A stretch of DNA of 64,000 nucleotides. Origin: Pseudomonas brassicacearum (lineage in GTDB: Bacteria > Pseudomonadota > Gammaproteobacteria > Pseudomonadales > Pseudomonadaceae). Below, one piece after another: positions 1-7,820 of this stretch (position 1 is its first letter; every line of letters starts with the position of its first letter). Below the pieces are notes generated by a model. The model did no database searches and had not been told where the DNA came from. It worked only from the letters and a program-made list of their open reading frames with translations. Position numbers and translations under genes: made by a program. The stretch is taken from NCBI RefSeq assembly GCF_009601685.2, contig NZ_CP045701.2, positions 4,836,001 to 4,900,000 of the forward strand, given 5' to 3'.

Positions 1-1115
1 GTAATTAGGTCAGCGCTATTGATCCCAAAGTGAGTTTTATACCCTGACGTGGACTGAATAGCCCCAGTTTCGCCAGTGTACCAGGTCAACTTAAAGCCGC
101 GGTTATTCAGAAGCTCAGTGACAACGCTGGCCCGAAACCATAGCCAACGACCGATGTCCTCGTTCCTAAGCTCCCGTGATGGCATTCGAGTCCCATCAGT
201 TTCCACGATGAATTGAGGGAGGTTCTGATCAGTATCTCCACGAACGCGCTGGCTTTTTGATTGGTGGTCGACCCACTCCTCCCGCCAAAACTCACCCTCG
301 ACTCGAACGCCTGCATAGCCTCCACGTTGCCCATCGGAGCTTTCATGGCCTGTGTTCGTATCATTTTCAGGCCCCATCACCGGAGCGTCCTCATCCTCAT
401 CGACATCCGTCCGCCAAGCACGAAACATCGCCCAGCTTCCCCCGAACACGTCATTGAGATCCCTAACGATTAGCTCGAACCTACCCTTATCTCTTTCCTC
501 GCTTCGGGTTTGCAAATTTGAATAATTGCTATTCTGCAAAGCGGCGATGTTTTCTACTCTCTGTCGATAATACGATAGGCGAAGTGACAAATTTCTAGCT
601 GCCAAGTAATCAATTAGGAACTCTCTTTTTATTTCAATAAGACGATGTTCGCCTTTCGCGTCGAAGGTTTCGCGAGCTACTATTACAAAGTTTTCTTCAG
701 GCCTAACCCAGTTGTCACCTTCTTTGATGAGACGCAGCGCAACGATGAGATCTGGACTCAACATCCATTTGTTGCCACCTATGACGGGTTGCGGCAGCAC
801 GTAAACTAGGTTAAAGCCTATTGGCTCTTTATCGTTATATTGATATTGATCGATTGAAGCATAATATCCATCTTCGTACGCATACGGCGCGACCGTGTGA
901 CCTATTCCTATGTCGTTCCAGCCAAGACGCTCTTCCACAAGGACTCGATGTTCTGGCGGGAATGCAACGGAGCCACAACCGAAATACTCACTGACATGAC
1001 CTATCTCTTTCAAATCTCCTTTCTTGTCTTCTACAGACGCTCTCAAAGGAACCCATGTCGCGTTGCAAAATACTCTGCGAGTTTCCTTGGTTTGGAGAAT
1101 CCACTCTTCATTCAT
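1..1115 (-). CDS. Unrecognised protein, truncated by the left window edge (at least 371 aa)
   Basis: One reading frame is open without a stop from the ATG at 1115 down to base 1, so only the N-terminal 371 residues are visible. It starts MNEEWILQTKE with a GGAAG ribosome-binding site eight bases upstream; in-frame ATGs at 1136 and 1181 are alternatives with poorer sites. The protein is hydrophilic and acidic, with many aromatic residues (YYASIDQYQY, WMLSPDLIVALRLIKEG), a charged helical stretch near residues 165-215 (EIKREFLIDYLAARNLSLRL) and an acidic DVDEDEDA loop. I see no signal peptide or membrane segment and recognise no family. Its AT-rich codon use differs from the phage structural genes, which suggests acquired cargo. 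Confidence 0.75.
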   Translation of the reverse strand, partial: MNEEWILQTKETRRVFCNATWVPLRASVEDKKGDLKEIGHVSEYFGCGSVAFPPEHRVLVEERLGWNDIGIGHTVAPYAYEDGYYASIDQYQYNDKEPIGFNLVYVLPQPVIGGNKWMLSPDLIVALRLIKEGDNWVRPEENFVIVARETFDAKGEHRLIEIKREFLIDYLAARNLSLRLSYYRQRVENIAALQNSNYSNLQTRSEERDKGRFELIVRDLNDVFGGSWAMFRAWRTDVDEDEDAPVMGPENDTNTGHESSDGQRGGYAGVRVEGEFWREEWVDHQSKSQRVRGDTDQNLPQFIVETDGTRMPSRELRNEDIGRWLWFRASVVTELLNNRGFKLTWYTGETGAIQSTSGYKTHFGINSADLI

Positions 1116-1572
1116 GGTTGAACTTCCGTTATTCATGATAGCGTTTGGTAATAAAGGAGTGCCCTTCGCTTTGTTTAGCATTTTAGCTCGCGACTGGTGG
1201 CATCGGTGCACAGGCTACGCAGGATGCCAAGGCTGAGGATAGAGTAGCAACGCGCCTAGCCTTCGAGGGGCTAACAGCTGTATGGATCTGCTGGTGCACA
1301 AACGGGTGAGGAACCGCGTTCAACGGAAGGCCGCTTTTGGCCGATTGCTGCCTGTCGTGAAGGGCTGCAATCGTAGCTGACGTTGGCGACAGGCAGAAAT
1401 CGGCAAAAAAGCGGTTATTCAAGCGCAGATCTGCGCACGATCAGCTAAACCTCATCTCACCAAATCGGGAAACCCCCGCTCAGACGCACCACAAGCCCTG
1501 GCCTGAAAAAAAACGGGGCCGAAGCGTAGAAGGGCCGCCATCCGGACGCCCATGAATTGACGGAATAGCATT
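1116..1572. other. Intergenic region between divergent cargo genes, with a Pseudomonas-type dispersed repeat
   Basis: I see no convincing gene here. Short open frames lack ribosome-binding sites and protein-like composition. The region holds the promoters for the divergent genes at 1115 and 1573, and at about 1331-1412 an imperfect inverted repeat (GGCCGATTGCTGCCTGTCG against CGACAGGCAGAAATCGGC) that recurs in shorter form at 2210-2265. Confidence 0.5.
1331..1412. repeat. Dispersed intergenic inverted repeat, copy 1
   Basis: The arms GGCCGATTGCTGCCTGTCG and CGACAGGCAGAAATCGGC face each other across about 25 bases and are flanked by CCGCTTTT and AAAAGCGG. A related copy lies at 2208-2266. From memory, motifs of this kind are scattered between genes in P. 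fluorescens and P. putida genomes; no transposase is present. Confidence 0.5.
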
Positions 1573-1956
1573 ATGAGCGCTACAACTTGTCGTATCTGCG
1601 GGTTCCTCTACGTCCCGTCGTTGGAAGAGGATCGAGAAACTCACGCGGCTCTTCATAAAAAGCTTGCGCGCGGCTCCCAGCCTCGAAAGGTTCGAGATTT
1701 TGCAAAAGCATTTGGCTGGGCTGTCGCTTTCAATGATGGCGGGCTTGATCGGATGAAAAGTCAGCATGACCCCGAACTCGGCAAGCTTGTGGTGGCGTTT
1801 GCCTGGTGGAGTCGTGCGCTTTCGAATGGCGTGCCGGAGAAAGATTTTGACCGCTACATGGAAGCGCACTTGGCTTTTGCCGACTCGCTCGTCAGCGGTG
1901 TTGGTGAGAAAGCAGCCAGAGCGGCGATCAAAAAATGGGAGCAGTACGCAGGATAA
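1573..1956 (+). CDS. Small protein with an N-terminal ESCO-type CCHH zinc finger
   Basis: This 127-residue protein opens with a C-x2-C-x13-H-x3-H pattern (CRICGFLY at residues 6-13, then ETHAALHKK). The spacing and the 'CxxCGxxY...D..TH...H' signature resemble the zinc finger found at the N-terminus of ESCO-type acetyltransferases (zf-C2H2_3), but no acetyltransferase domain follows. The remaining 95 residues are helical, with aromatic clusters (FGWAVAFND, VVAFAWWSRAL). A nucleic-acid or protein-binding role is inference only. The next gene begins 30 bases downstream on the same strand. Confidence 0.6.
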   Translation: MSATTCRICGFLYVPSLEEDRETHAALHKKLARGSQPRKVRDFAKAFGWAVAFNDGGLDRMKSQHDPELGKLVVAFAWWSRALSNGVPEKDFDRYMEAHLAFADSLVSGVGEKAARAAIKKWEQYAG

Positions 1957-1986
1957 TTACCCGAGCAAGGAACGGAGAACCCTGTC

Positions 1987-2184
1987 ATGACAATGCGCAC
2001 TTACGACTATTTTGCTTGCCCCAACGGCCACCAGGGCGAAGAGAAAACAACCGAGAACGATCAGCCGTATTCCAAATCCTGGGAGCGCGTATCGACCAAA
2101 GGCCTCAGAAGTGGTCCAAATGGCACCTATCTGTGTGAAGTTTGTGGCTTGCCAATGTGCCGCGCGACAAAGCCACAGGCCTAG
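1987..2184 (+). CDS. Small zinc-ribbon-like protein (65 aa)
   Basis: It begins MTMRTYDYFACPNGHQGEEKT and carries two putative metal-binding knuckles, CPNGH at residues 11-15 and CEVCGLPMC at residues 49-57, separated by a polar linker. It follows the zinc-finger gene at 1573 by 30 bases on the same strand, so the two probably form one transcript. A second in-frame ATG at 1993 is possible. I recognise no family beyond the zinc-ribbon look. It could be a DNA-binding accessory protein, but nothing here proves this. Confidence 0.55.
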   Translation: MTMRTYDYFACPNGHQGEEKTTENDQPYSKSWERVSTKGLRSGPNGTYLCEVCGLPMCRATKPQA

Positions 2185-2207
2185 GTAATTCGGAAACGAG
2201 ACAGATG

Positions 2208-2266
2208 ACCGCTCTTGGCCGATTGCAGCCCTTGGCGACAGGCAACAATCGGCCAGAAGCAGTGAG
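2208..2266. repeat. Dispersed intergenic inverted repeat, copy 2
   Basis: The stretch reads CTTGGCCGATTGCAGCC, then TTGGCGACAGGCA and CAATCGGCCAG, so it can fold on itself. It shares the TTGGCGACAGGCAnAAATCGGC-type arm with the copy at 1331-1412. It lies between two cargo genes and contains no open frame of interest. Confidence 0.45.
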
Positions 2267-2366
2267 TGAACTAAGCCGCAAATGTGTAGCGTCAAGCTGC
2301 CAATAATGCTATATCGGCGAATAATCACTATCATCGAAAGAAACTAAATGTCATGTGAGAATAATC

Positions 2367-4076
2367 ATGAACAGTTTGGACAGCCCCGAAACTGCACAGC
2401 GACTTCTGGATGCCTGGAAGGCAATGAGAGAGGGGAAGCTGAAGTTTCCTCCATCGCTACAATCCCATGCGGATGAGCTATTAGCTGCTCCTTTGACGGC
2501 TTCAGGATTGGTAGATACGAAAGGCATGTCCAGAGAGACTGTATTGGTGGCGACGAATTTCGGCGCAGCGCTATCGATACAGAGAGGAGAAACATTAAAG
2601 GATAAAATTCATCAGCCAACAATCGCCATGGATGAAGTTCAAGTTGAACTATTCGCCCTTTTCAGCTCTCTATTTGCTGCATTGACAGGCCGTTCGGTCG
2701 ATCTAGTCAAAGACGAGGACGAGATCAAGCAACGGATGATGTGGCGTGTTAAATATCAGCCAGACGTGTTCGCCAACTCCGTAAACCAAGTAATAGAAGA
2801 GTTGAGTGAATTTTATAACCGCCACTCGATAAATATTTACCAACAAGCAAAGTGTTTTGGCGGAATGAGATTGGTTACGGGTGGTCAGCGACGATTTGGC
2901 CCATCCGCACTCAATGCTGTTCGCATAACCGGACTCTACGCAGACACACAACTAATCCCAGACCCTATATATCCATTCATAAGCTCAGACCTAAATCTAA
3001 ATGCCAAACATTTACAACTTGCTATTCAACTTTTCTACATTCTGCACTTACGCCCATTAGTAGATGCGAAGCTTCCCGTGCCAGCTGTTTTTATTTTCCC
3101 AAGTTTCGAGGAGACTTTGGAGCAGAACGATGCACATACCAAGTTGGGTCTTGAACAGTTGGCGATTCGCTTGATCTCTCCAATTTGCCACGGACAGATT
3201 CAATCGCTGGAAGAGCTCTTTGACTACTCAAGGAAACAACAAACTGCATTTCTTGACGCCCTGATGCCGTCAGGCTTGTTTGTCCCTCCAGGCGGGAAGC
3301 CCGGCATTCAACTCAGCGCCGACGAAGCGGCGAGCCAGTATCTCAAAGAGCTTGAGGGAATACGCTCGTCCCCTATTCTAGATCAAATGAAACGCGCGCC
3401 CACCGGCCCACTGCTTCTCAATGGCGTCCTGGAAAGACTACGACCTCAGTACCATTTATTTGAAAATTCCAGCGAACTCGGGGCGCAGGCACTTCTTTCG
3501 CAGCCTGTTCACTGGCACTATTTCGAGAAAATCGCTCAAGCAAATGCAAGAGATCTCCGCTCAAAAAATGTGATTTCTGATCAAGCGCTTCAGACGCTAC
3601 AAGCGGTCCAGGATGACAGCCTATCCTGGCTGGCTGCTATCCCTGTAACGACTCTTGTCCAACTAATTTCGAATAACGAACACCGGTGGCTCCGAGAGGA
3701 ACTTAACAAATATACAAGCCAACTGGCATCAACAGGCCCCATTGACACGAATGAAATGATAAAAGAGGTCAGCCACGGCCTCGCTTCGCTGGTACAGCGG
3801 CAACGAAAGAGTCTTAAGGATATTGAGTTAAAGTATGCACCGAAGAAAGCAGCAGTCCTTACAGGCAGCATCATAGGCGCGGGTCTGGTAGCGTCGGCAG
3901 TCATGCTTCCCTTACTTTCTCCGCTCCTTGCAGTAGGTGCTCCCGCAGTTGCACTGGCAGGCGCAGCTAGCGGAGCCTTCATTGGTTACAGTAAGGAAAA
4001 AATAGGTGAGGCCGTTGAGAAGCGTCACGCGGGTCAATCTATGCTTGGTGTACTTGCTACAGTCAGACCTAGTTAA
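2367..4076 (+). CDS. Unrecognised 569-aa protein with glycine/alanine-rich hydrophobic C-terminus
   Basis: The ATG at 2367 is chosen because GTGAGA sits about six bases upstream; a GTG at 2355 would add four residues. Residues 1 to about 480 are soluble and mostly helical, with no Walker, nuclease or protease motif that I recognise. Near the C-terminus, roughly residues 492-545, there is a hydrophobic block rich in Gly and Ala (GSIIGAGLVASAVMLPLL, then APAVALAGAASGAFIGY) with the spacing of a glycine-zipper or membrane-inserting hairpin, followed by a charged KEKIGEAVEKRHAG tail. The layout, a large soluble part with a C-terminal membrane hairpin, is compatible with a membrane-active effector, but that is speculation. 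A membrane protein gene follows 151 bases downstream. Confidence 0.65.
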   Translation: MNSLDSPETAQRLLDAWKAMREGKLKFPPSLQSHADELLAAPLTASGLVDTKGMSRETVLVATNFGAALSIQRGETLKDKIHQPTIAMDEVQVELFALFSSLFAALTGRSVDLVKDEDEIKQRMMWRVKYQPDVFANSVNQVIEELSEFYNRHSINIYQQAKCFGGMRLVTGGQRRFGPSALNAVRITGLYADTQLIPDPIYPFISSDLNLNAKHLQLAIQLFYILHLRPLVDAKLPVPAVFIFPSFEETLEQNDAHTKLGLEQLAIRLISPICHGQIQSLEELFDYSRKQQTAFLDALMPSGLFVPPGGKPGIQLSADEAASQYLKELEGIRSSPILDQMKRAPTGPLLLNGVLERLRPQYHLFENSSELGAQALLSQPVHWHYFEKIAQANARDLRSKNVISDQALQTLQAVQDDSLSWLAAIPVTTLVQLISNNEHRWLREELNKYTSQLASTGPIDTNEMIKEVSHGLASLVQRQRKSLKDIELKYAPKKAAVLTGSIIGAGLVASAVMLPLLSPLLAVGAPAVALAGAASGAFIGYSKEKIGEAVEKRHAGQSMLGVLATVRPS

Positions 4077-4227
4077 TATCCAGATGCTCAGTATATATAC
4101 ACCCTTGCCCTAAATTTTTCCCTAAACCGAAACCGCACTCACACTTGGTATCGCTTCGCTTTCAAGCGAGACAGCCAATCAAACAATTCAACCAAGCCAA
4201 GCCATCGCCATATGAGAAAAATGAGTA

Positions 4228-5007
4228 ATGGATAAAATTTCGAAAGGTATGAGCACAATCTCACAGGTGACCGCAATATGCATCGTTCTTACCTTTATCG
4301 TAGGCATGCGATGGCAAGACGGCTTTTACGCTGCACTTGGCTTCCCTTGGATGAGTGGCTATGCCAATTATTTAGATACCATCAAGGCCGGCATAGTAAT
4401 TATAAAGGTCTTTCTACTGGCAGGAACCGTCGGTTGGTTTGCCATTTGGGGGTTGTCCAACTGGAGATATGAGGCCGCAACGACTACGTTGTTTGTATTA
4501 GCTGTCGTATTCGCTCCATCTGGAGACCTCGTTGCGTCACTAATTGAACAAAGCTCAACGCCAGAATACTTAATCTTCAAGAGCCAATATCAGATATGCA
4601 CCACAGGCTTCATCATTGGGGGAATACTGAAACTTTTATCAAGCGAAAAAACCACCCCCAACTTTGAAACAGAAGAGAAAAAATTCCAAATCCCAATTTA
4701 TTCACTTCTGGTATTTTGCATAGTAATGATAGGAATATTTGACTCCCCACAATCCCTAGGAGCGGCAGCTGCACAGAGCGCTATTCGCACAGGTTTCAGC
4801 AATTACTCCTCTGTTAGGGATGGCAAAGCAGAGTACTGGAGCATCATCGGCCAGAACCAAGGAAACTTTATTCTCGCGCGGCCATTTTATAAAAACAACA
4901 CAATACAAATAAAAGTTGCCAATAACACATCTGAGCTTGTTATCTATCCAACCACACCTATTTCTTCCGGAGTTATTGACGACACGAGCAGGTTAAGCAC
5001 TCCTTGA
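4228..5007 (+). CDS. Unrecognised multi-pass membrane protein (259 aa)
   Basis: About five hydrophobic segments are visible, near residues 10-27, 50-72, 80-100, 122-140 and 157-175. They are followed by a polar C-terminal domain of about 80 residues (SAIRTGFSNYSSVRDGK to the end) that is probably on one face of the membrane. The gene is AT-rich, like its left neighbour and unlike the phage structural genes. I recognise no family. It follows the 569-residue gene on the same strand, so the pair may act together. Confidence 0.6.
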   Translation: MDKISKGMSTISQVTAICIVLTFIVGMRWQDGFYAALGFPWMSGYANYLDTIKAGIVIIKVFLLAGTVGWFAIWGLSNWRYEAATTTLFVLAVVFAPSGDLVASLIEQSSTPEYLIFKSQYQICTTGFIIGGILKLLSSEKTTPNFETEEKKFQIPIYSLLVFCIVMIGIFDSPQSLGAAAAQSAIRTGFSNYSSVRDGKAEYWSIIGQNQGNFILARPFYKNNTIQIKVANNTSELVIYPTTPISSGVIDDTSRLSTP

Positions 5008-5052
5008 AAAAATTGGACGCAAAGGCTAAGTGAAAAACCTTACTAATAATAA

Positions 5053-6330
5053 CTATTTACACGCTACCGTCCATAATTGATCAAGTTTCGTTGTGAAACT
5101 CTGGCTCATCATCTCTCGGCGCATACACCAGTCAGGGTTGATAGGCACGCTAGCTGATCGCAGTGTTCCCCTGCCCCATCGCCCGTTGATCTGGTCCAAC
5201 ACCGCCATCAACTTCGTAGCATCGGCTGGCTGAGACGTGGCAAACAGGTCGTCGGTGTACTCCCCCTGCTGACAGAGGTTCATCAATAGCACCTCAGCCT
5301 TGCTGTACTTGAAGCCCGGCCGAAACACGCGGTCGAGCGCGTCCACTGCTGCCGTGGTCAGCAGCCGCACGTCATCAGTGGGGTACGGCATGTCGATCAG
5401 CACGCCGTTGGCGTACTTCGCCTCCGCCGGGTTGAACATGCCAGTGCGGACGCTGACGCGGATCTTCTTGCACAGCGACTTCTGCGCCCTGAGCTTTTCC
5501 GAAGCACGCATCATGTAGGTGGCCACCGCTTCCTTGATCGGTGCCAGCTCCGTGAGCCGCTTACCAAACATCCGGCTACAGCAGATCTCCTGCTTCGGCG
5601 GGTCCGGCTCGTCCAGCTCCAGGCACGGCGTGCCGCCCAGTTCGCGGGCGGTCTTCTCGATCACCACGCTGAACTTCTTGCGCAGTGTCCACGGGTCGGC
5701 CTTCGCCAGGTCCATCGCTGTCTTGATGCCCATGGCTTCCAGGTGCAGTTTCATCTTACGGCCGACGCCCCAGACCTCGGCCACGTCGGTATTGCGTAGC
5801 ACCCAGTCGCGCTTGAATGGGTCGCAGATATCGACCACGCCGCCCGTTTGCACCTGGAGCCGCTTGGCGGTGTGATTCGCCAGCTTTGCTAGGGTTTTGG
5901 TGTGAGCGATCCCTACCCCGACGGGGATGCCGGTGCAGCGCAGCACGTGGCTGCGGATCTTGCGGCCGAGGGCATCCCGACCGTCAATGCCGGTCAGATC
6001 CGCGAAGGCTTCGTCAATGCTATAGACCTCGACGGCGGGCACCATCGATTCAATGAGTGCCATAACGCGCTCACTCATGTCGCCATAGAGCGCGTAGTTC
6101 GACGAGAACGGGACGATGCCGTGTTTCTGCAGCTTGTGCTTGATCTGGAAATACGGCTCGCCCATTTTCACGTAGGGCTTGGCGTCGTAGCTGCGAGCGA
6201 TCACACAGCCGTCGTTGTTGCTCAGCACCACAATGGGCACGCGGGCCAGATCCGGGCGGAACACTCTTTCGCAACTGGCGTAGAAGCTGTTGCAATCGAT
6301 CAGAGCGAAAACCGGCTGGACTTTAGACAT
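5053..6330 (-). CDS. umuC: UmuC-like Y-family DNA polymerase, catalytic subunit
   Basis: UmuC with processed UmuD forms DNA polymerase V, which copies past lesions during the SOS response. The 425-residue protein has the Y-family signatures in order: LIDCNSFYASCERVF near residue 10 with the first catalytic Asp, then YSIDEAFADL near residue 103 with the Asp-Glu pair, followed by the little-finger region with the 'CSRMFGKR' stretch typical of UmuC/MucB/RulB. The length is normal for the family. It overlaps the umuD stop by 8 bases, so translation is coupled, and it lies under the LexA box at 6768. Confidence 0.95.
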   Translation of the reverse strand: MSKVQPVFALIDCNSFYASCERVFRPDLARVPIVVLSNNDGCVIARSYDAKPYVKMGEPYFQIKHKLQKHGIVPFSSNYALYGDMSERVMALIESMVPAVEVYSIDEAFADLTGIDGRDALGRKIRSHVLRCTGIPVGVGIAHTKTLAKLANHTAKRLQVQTGGVVDICDPFKRDWVLRNTDVAEVWGVGRKMKLHLEAMGIKTAMDLAKADPWTLRKKFSVVIEKTARELGGTPCLELDEPDPPKQEICCSRMFGKRLTELAPIKEAVATYMMRASEKLRAQKSLCKKIRVSVRTGMFNPAEAKYANGVLIDMPYPTDDVRLLTTAAVDALDRVFRPGFKYSKAEVLLMNLCQQGEYTDDLFATSQPADATKLMAVLDQINGRWGRGTLRSASVPINPDWCMRREMMSQSFTTKLDQLWTVACK

Positions 6331-6748
6331 GGCTGCGCACGCTGCAGGTGATGACGCCCCATATCACCAGCTCGTCGCCCTCGAGCACGTACCTCGGTGG
6401 ATACTTTGGGTTCTCCGACAGGAGAATCACCTCCCTACCGCGAATGCAAAGCCGCTTGCATACGGGCTCGTTGTTCAGCAGCGCTACGACGATGTGACCG
6501 TGCGCGGGCTCCAGAGCGCGGTCCACCACCGCGAGATCGCCTTCAAAAATACCAGCGCCCTGCATGCTCTCCCCAGCGATTGAGACCAGGTAGACATGCG
6601 GGGCGCGAATGTTCAGAACCTCATCCAATGAGATGTGCGCTTCGATGTGGTCCGCCGCCGGAGACGGAAAGCCGGCGGGCACTCGAAACGAACACAAGGG
6701 CAGCTTCAAGCCACCCTCGGCAATAGGGCCTAGAATTGAAAAGCTCAT
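6323..6748 (-). CDS. umuD: UmuD-like SOS mutagenesis protein (S24 autoprotease)
   Basis: The 141-residue protein is cleaved with the help of RecA filaments to give the active polymerase V partner. The predicted cleavage site is Ala25-Gly26 (FRVPAGFPSP); the catalytic Ser is Ser61 in GESMQGAG and the Lys is Lys98 in EPVCKRL, matching E. coli UmuD spacing (24-25, 60, 97). I chose the ATG at 6748; a TTG at 6763 is possible. The LexA box lies 20 bases upstream. Prophage and plasmid umuDC pairs (rulAB, mucAB) are common in Pseudomonas. Confidence 0.93.
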   Translation of the reverse strand: MSFSILGPIAEGGLKLPLCSFRVPAGFPSPAADHIEAHISLDEVLNIRAPHVYLVSIAGESMQGAGIFEGDLAVVDRALEPAHGHIVVALLNNEPVCKRLCIRGREVILLSENPKYPPRYVLEGDELVIWGVITCSVRSHV

Positions 6749-6767
6749 GACGCACCGATCCAAAATA

Positions 6768-6783
6768 CTGTACGAACATACAG
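6768..6783. promoter_or_regulatory. LexA-binding SOS box between umuD and the SRAP gene
   Basis: The 16 bases CTGTACGAACATACAG match the gammaproteobacterial LexA consensus CTGT-N8-ACAG exactly at both half-sites. The box is 20 bases before the umuD start and 64 bases before the divergent SRAP start, so it could control both. No second full box is visible between it and the SRAP gene. Confidence 0.85.
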
Positions 6784-6846
6784 TTAACTTTGTACAAGGT
6801 TCGCGGTCAATTTTGTATAGGAAAAATCTGACAGGCGGGACAGCTC

Positions 6847-7548
6847 ATGTGCGGGAGATTCGTGCAGTACGAGGGGATGGCGGTGTTTATGGAGGAGCTA
6901 GGCCCTCAACTGCCATTGTTCGGCGGATACGATGCGGAGCCGATCAGCCGGTACAACGTGGCTCCGACTACCCGCGTGCAGATCCTGCACAGCACAGAGG
7001 CCGGCGTTCATATCACGCCAGTGAGGTGGGGATGGGCGCCCTTTTGGGCGAAGGGGAAACGTCCGGATCCGATCAACGCCAGGATCGAGACCGTTACGAC
7101 GGGAAAGTTTTTCAAACAGCTTTGGCCGGCCGGGCGCGCACTGGTGCCCAGCGAGGGCTGGTATGAATGGGTTAAAGACCCAAATGATCCAAAGAAAAAA
7201 CAACCCTATTTCATCCGGTTGAAAGATCAGAAGCCAATGTTCTTCGGGGCGCTCGCACAGGCCCGTCCAGGTCTGGACGAGCAAGACGGCGATGGCTTCG
7301 TAATCATTACCGCATCCTGCGATCAGGGTATGGTGGATATCCATGATCGCCGCCCGCTAGTGTTATCACCTGAAGAAGCCAGGCAATGGCTGGATCCAGA
7401 TCTCAGTCCAGCGCAGGCAAAGGAGATAGCTAAAAACCGTTCCCGGCCGGAAACGGATTTCGAATGGTATGCCGTGGGCAAAGAGGTGGGGAACGTCAAA
7501 AACCAGGGAGCACAGTTGTTGCTCCCCTGGAGTTCGGAAGAAAATTAA
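6847..7548 (+). CDS. SRAP (YedK/HMCES) family abasic-site processing protein
   Basis: SRAP proteins crosslink to abasic sites in single-stranded DNA through Cys2 exposed after Met removal, shielding the site. The 233-residue protein begins MCGRFVQYEG and carries the family landmarks: SRYNVAPTT, RWGWAPFWAK, the Asn of PINARIET, the Glu of VPSEGWYEW and the His of VDIHDRRPLVL. The length is that of bacterial YedK. It diverges from umuDC across an 83-base region holding one LexA box, which makes it part of an SOS repair module carried by the prophage. Confidence 0.93.
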   Translation: MCGRFVQYEGMAVFMEELGPQLPLFGGYDAEPISRYNVAPTTRVQILHSTEAGVHITPVRWGWAPFWAKGKRPDPINARIETVTTGKFFKQLWPAGRALVPSEGWYEWVKDPNDPKKKQPYFIRLKDQKPMFFGALAQARPGLDEQDGDGFVIITASCDQGMVDIHDRRPLVLSPEEARQWLDPDLSPAQAKEIAKNRSRPETDFEWYAVGKEVGNVKNQGAQLLLPWSSEEN

Positions 7549-7820
7549 GCCTGACTGCGTTGATCCTGGAGGCGGGCCGCCTCTGGGAATCCCACCCAGC
7601 GTGCATCCTGGTCCAACCCCCGCCCAGCCAGCACCACGCCGGCCCAGTGGTTGAGATCTACCTCTCCGCGTGCTACCGCTGCAAGCAGAGCGGAGGGAAA
7701 GATATTCAAGTATTTGTCAGCGGTTTCGGTTTCCATGGTCTTGGTCCTTCGTTTGTGTGACCACAGTAACGCTCCAGCGTAATCACATAGCAAGCGGATC
7801 AGATCGAGCGTGACAACCAT
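7545..7820 (-). CDS. Small phage protein of unknown function (91 aa)
   Basis: The ATG at 7820 overlaps the stop of the upstream methylase gene in the sequence TAATG, so it is probably translated by coupling. An internal ATG (METETADKYL) near 7736 is an alternative. The C-terminal half (NIFPSALLAAVARGEVDLNH, then GRGLDQDARWVGFPEAARLQ) looks like a small helical phage protein often seen next to tail or lysis genes in Pseudomonas prophages. No function can be assigned. It is convergent with the SRAP gene, whose stop it overlaps by four bases. Confidence 0.6.
   Translation of the reverse strand: MVVTLDLIRLLCDYAGALLWSHKRRTKTMETETADKYLNIFPSALLAAVARGEVDLNHWAGVVLAGRGLDQDARWVGFPEAARLQDQRSQA

Noticed and set aside
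1183..1422. 79-codon minus-strand frame in the left intergenic region
   Set aside because: It runs through the dispersed inverted repeat and has no start signals.
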